NCBI GenBank assembly: GCA_017828835.1
Contig: JAGAEK010000114.1
Coordinates: 1 to 7,516 of the forward strand
Direction of reading: 5' to 3'
DNA length: 7,516 bases
From: Oscillospiraceae bacterium
GTDB taxonomy: Bacteria > Bacillota > Clostridia > Oscillospirales > Ruminococcaceae
The notes beneath the pieces are model-generated. The model ran no database searches, had not been told where the DNA came from, and was given only the letters and a program-made list of their open reading frames with translations. Positions 5,778 through 7,516 of this stretch are shown here, one piece after another. The position numbers were made by a program, and so were the translations under genes. Positions within the stretch are counted from its first letter, which is position 1; the number at the start of each line of letters is the position of its first letter.

Positions 5778-7034
5778 TTATTTTATCGATTGTTCGAGGT
5801 CTTTTACTTTTTCCACAATCTTTTTTAACAAATTATCTTCGTTTACCGGTTCACTTTTCTTTTTCTCTATCAATTCTAAATATCTTTTTTCAGCGCGTGA
5901 GACCACGTCGTCCCACTGAACATAAAGTTCATTGTATGCCGCATCGCTGATCGCTCGATAAGTATCCTCCTCAGTCATGGCACTGTAAATCATATCGGCA
6001 AAAGCAACGGGATCATTTTCCGATATATAACCGTTATGCCCCTCTTTTATATTAGATGCCGTCGCCGCGCCTCTTAAAAATATTGTCGGCGTTTTCTGAG
6101 CCGCCGCCTCTATCTGAACTATAGACGAGGCATCATAAAGAGACGGAAACAAGAAAAGATCGGCTCTTGCATAATAATTCTCCAGTTCGCTTCTGTCGGT
6201 CACTCGTCCGCATAGCGTGATCTGTTCATCTATACCGCGTTCGGTAACGTAGGACTTTAAATCTTCTTCCTCTTTACCGCTTCCGACAAACAGCATACGG
6301 TAGTAAAACGCCGGTTTTTCTTCCGCCGCCAACTTTATATTCAACTGCTGTAAAGCATCCACGATAAAGAAAATGTTTTTTAACGTGTTGATACGTCCGA
6401 CAAATAAGAAAACCTTTTGATCAGGCTTCAAACCGTGTTTTTTATCAATGCTTTGACGTGCCGCATCGACATCTTTCACCGGAAGCATTTCGGTTGCATT
6501 GCCCATAACTGACGGCAACGTTTTGCAGCCGTAATCCTCATAAAACAGCCTTGCAATTTCTCCGCTGACAGCCCAACACTCATCACATTTATCGTATAAC
6601 CCGATAAGCTCTGCCATAAGATCGTCGATCAGTGTTTTTGAACGTAATGCCTTTTCAATATCCTGACGGTACTGACTGTGCATTGTCGCTACCGCCGGTA
6701 CGTGATGCGCGAGCGCGTATCGCAGTCCCGATTGTCCCATAGAAAACGGCGAATGAATATGTACCAGATCCAAATCATATTTCAATAACTGTGCCGTGAA
6801 TTTCAAATCCAAATCAGGCACAGGAAGCGAATAATCCAAAAACGGTACTTTTGCCGACTGACACCGTATCACCTTATACGGAAAGCCGGAATCGTCGTAT
6901 ACTGTTCCGGGATACTCGGGACAAAAAACCGTTACTTCGTGATTTTTCGACAAACGTCGGGCGTAATTATCCACTACCATAACTACTCCGTCGATCATCG
7001 GGAAAAAAGTGTCTATAAAAAATCCTATTTTCAT
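5778..7034 (-). CDS. Family 4 glycosyltransferase (GT-B fold)
   Basis: This 418-residue retaining glycosyltransferase of the GT4 class probably acts at the inner face of the membrane. The N-terminal acceptor domain starts MKIGFFIDTFFPMIDGVV with the glycine-rich loop near 15-17, then VHIHSPFSMG (91-100) and ATMHSQY (116-122). The C-terminal donor domain has FVGRINTLKN (211-220, Arg214 and Lys219 for donor phosphates), LFVGSGKEEEDL (248-259), CGRV (275-278) and FPSLYDASSIVQIEAAAQKTP (296-316). The usual E-x7-E donor motif reads D-x7-E here (Asp301, Glu309). The tail 385-418 is charged and helical. The general pattern resembles GT4 enzymes that glycosylate membrane lipids, but donor and acceptor cannot be named. 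The ATG at 7034 is preferred over 7049 because GGAGGG (7044-7039) precedes it by 4 nt and the 7049 start would lie inside this site's upstream region. The lipoprotein gene ends 34 nt upstream, suggesting one transcript. Confidence 0.9.
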   Translation of the reverse strand: MKIGFFIDTFFPMIDGVVMVVDNYARRLSKNHEVTVFCPEYPGTVYDDSGFPYKVIRCQSAKVPFLDYSLPVPDLDLKFTAQLLKYDLDLVHIHSPFSMGQSGLRYALAHHVPAVATMHSQYRQDIEKALRSKTLIDDLMAELIGLYDKCDECWAVSGEIARLFYEDYGCKTLPSVMGNATEMLPVKDVDAARQSIDKKHGLKPDQKVFLFVGRINTLKNIFFIVDALQQLNIKLAAEEKPAFYYRMLFVGSGKEEEDLKSYVTERGIDEQITLCGRVTDRSELENYYARADLFLFPSLYDASSIVQIEAAAQKTPTIFLRGAATASNIKEGHNGYISENDPVAFADMIYSAMTEEDTYRAISDAAYNELYVQWDDVVSRAEKRYLELIEKKKSEPVNEDNLLKKIVEKVKDLEQSIK

Positions 7035-7068
7035 AAAACCCTCCGCCATAGAGTCGTTGTTTATACGT

Positions 7069-7512
7069 TTATTTCCAAAATCGATCCGTTTCCGACGCTC
7101 TGATACATCTCGGAACTTCTATATCTTTATATCTCGTATCGATCGCTCTGAAAAAGTCCGGTTGATCCATGATTCCTCCGATATGTATGCGAACAAGAAA
7201 ATTTTCATCTTCATCACCTGCAAGTAAAAAAATCCTCATATTTTCGTCTTTTTCACCGTCCTGAACGTAATATCCCAAACATTTTCCGACATCGTTGCCG
7301 TTAATGAAAAAGTTCAAGGTTCCGTAACAGATATAAGTCCTGCCGTTATATTCAAACGAAAGATAGGTATCGTCCGCATTATCGGGATCTGCAAACCTTC
7401 CATTGGTAAATTCTATCGGATATTCAGGCAAAGTGCAGTCTATTCTTTTTATACATCCCCCAAAAGTGCTCGCTATCACTAATGCGAGAAATATAAATAT
7501 AATTTTCTTCAC
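7069..7512 (-). CDS. Predicted lipoprotein of unknown function (start at or beyond window edge)
   Basis: About 147 residues. MKKIIFIFLALVIASTFGGC is a short Lys-rich and hydrophobic signal peptide ending in a lipobox-like TFGGC, with Cys20 the probable lipidated residue. Phe at -3 is less usual than Leu. The mature part is small and soluble, with an FEYNGRTYICYGTL stretch (53-66), GKCLGYYVQDGE (76-87), IFLLAGDEDENFLV (94-107) and a final FFRAIDTRYKDI (120-131). Four further cysteines (26, 62, 78, 136) could form disulfides outside the cell. I recognise the pattern as that of clostridial hypothetical proteins but know no function. The start codon would be GTG at 7512. The only visible GGAG (7515-7512) overlaps that codon and cannot serve it, so the true start may lie just past the right edge. 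Its stop is 34 nt before the glycosyltransferase start, suggesting co-transcription. Confidence 0.75.
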   Translation of the reverse strand: MKKIIFIFLALVIASTFGGCIKRIDCTLPEYPIEFTNGRFADPDNADDTYLSFEYNGRTYICYGTLNFFINGNDVGKCLGYYVQDGEKDENMRIFLLAGDEDENFLVRIHIGGIMDQPDFFRAIDTRYKDIEVPRCIRASETDRFWK

Positions 7513-7516
7513 TCCG

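Noticed and set aside
7035..7049. Glycosyltransferase start at 7049
   Set aside because: The extra five codons overlap the GGAGGG site that fits the ATG at 7034, and MKIGFFIDTFFP is the normal GT4 N-terminus.
7507..7516. GGAG at 7515-7512 as ribosome binding site for the lipoprotein GTG start
   Set aside because: It overlaps the GTG codon, leaving no spacing. The true ribosome binding site or start must be outside the window or elsewhere.
1..7516. CRISPR arrays, insertion sequences, direct repeats, tRNA genes
   Set aside because: No regularly spaced repeats, transposase genes, terminal inverted repeats or tRNA-like folds were seen in the short intergenic gaps.

Overview
The window looks like chromosomal DNA from a moderately low-GC member of the Bacillota, most likely an uncultured or gut-type member of class Clostridia. 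The grounds are strong AAGGAG/GGAGG ribosome binding sites, near-consensus sigma-A promoters, a textbook lysine (L-box) riboswitch, an archaeal/eukaryotic-type Asd, and a QueA, DapA and DapB that read like Gram-positive family members. I see no mobile element, CRISPR array, tRNA or rRNA gene, and no sign of gene decay.

Left part (1-3401). The 5' end of queA (tRNA queuosine synthesis) runs leftward off the window. Divergent from it is a rightward unit: promoter (239-267), lysine riboswitch aptamer (about 288-462), intrinsic terminator (502-523), then asd, dapA and dapB, tightly spaced, each with its own good ribosome binding site. Together they take aspartyl phosphate to tetrahydrodipicolinate, the trunk of the lysine and meso-diaminopimelate route. 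The leader carries a perfect 9-nt complement (427-435 with 497-505) that offers a specific antiterminator model. The unit ends at a strong 16-bp hairpin (3361-3401) that can terminate in both directions.

Right part (3425-7516), all leftward. A gene for a small predicted lipoprotein lies 34 nt upstream of a family 4 glycosyltransferase gene and probably shares its transcript. Downstream, behind its own clear promoter (TTGAAA-16-TATAAT, 5700-5727), is a 750-residue cytoplasmic protein. It has the N-terminal fold that precedes GH67/GH20/DUF4838-type barrels, and a four-cysteine cluster in the middle. It converges on dapB and shares the bidirectional terminator.

The most useful observations are the riboswitch and its proposed antiterminator, the consequence of putting the whole upper DAP pathway under lysine control, DapA changes at the allosteric lysine site, and the poorly characterised GH-like protein. 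Most of the window is ordinary metabolism. I did not find a convincing new multi-gene system.
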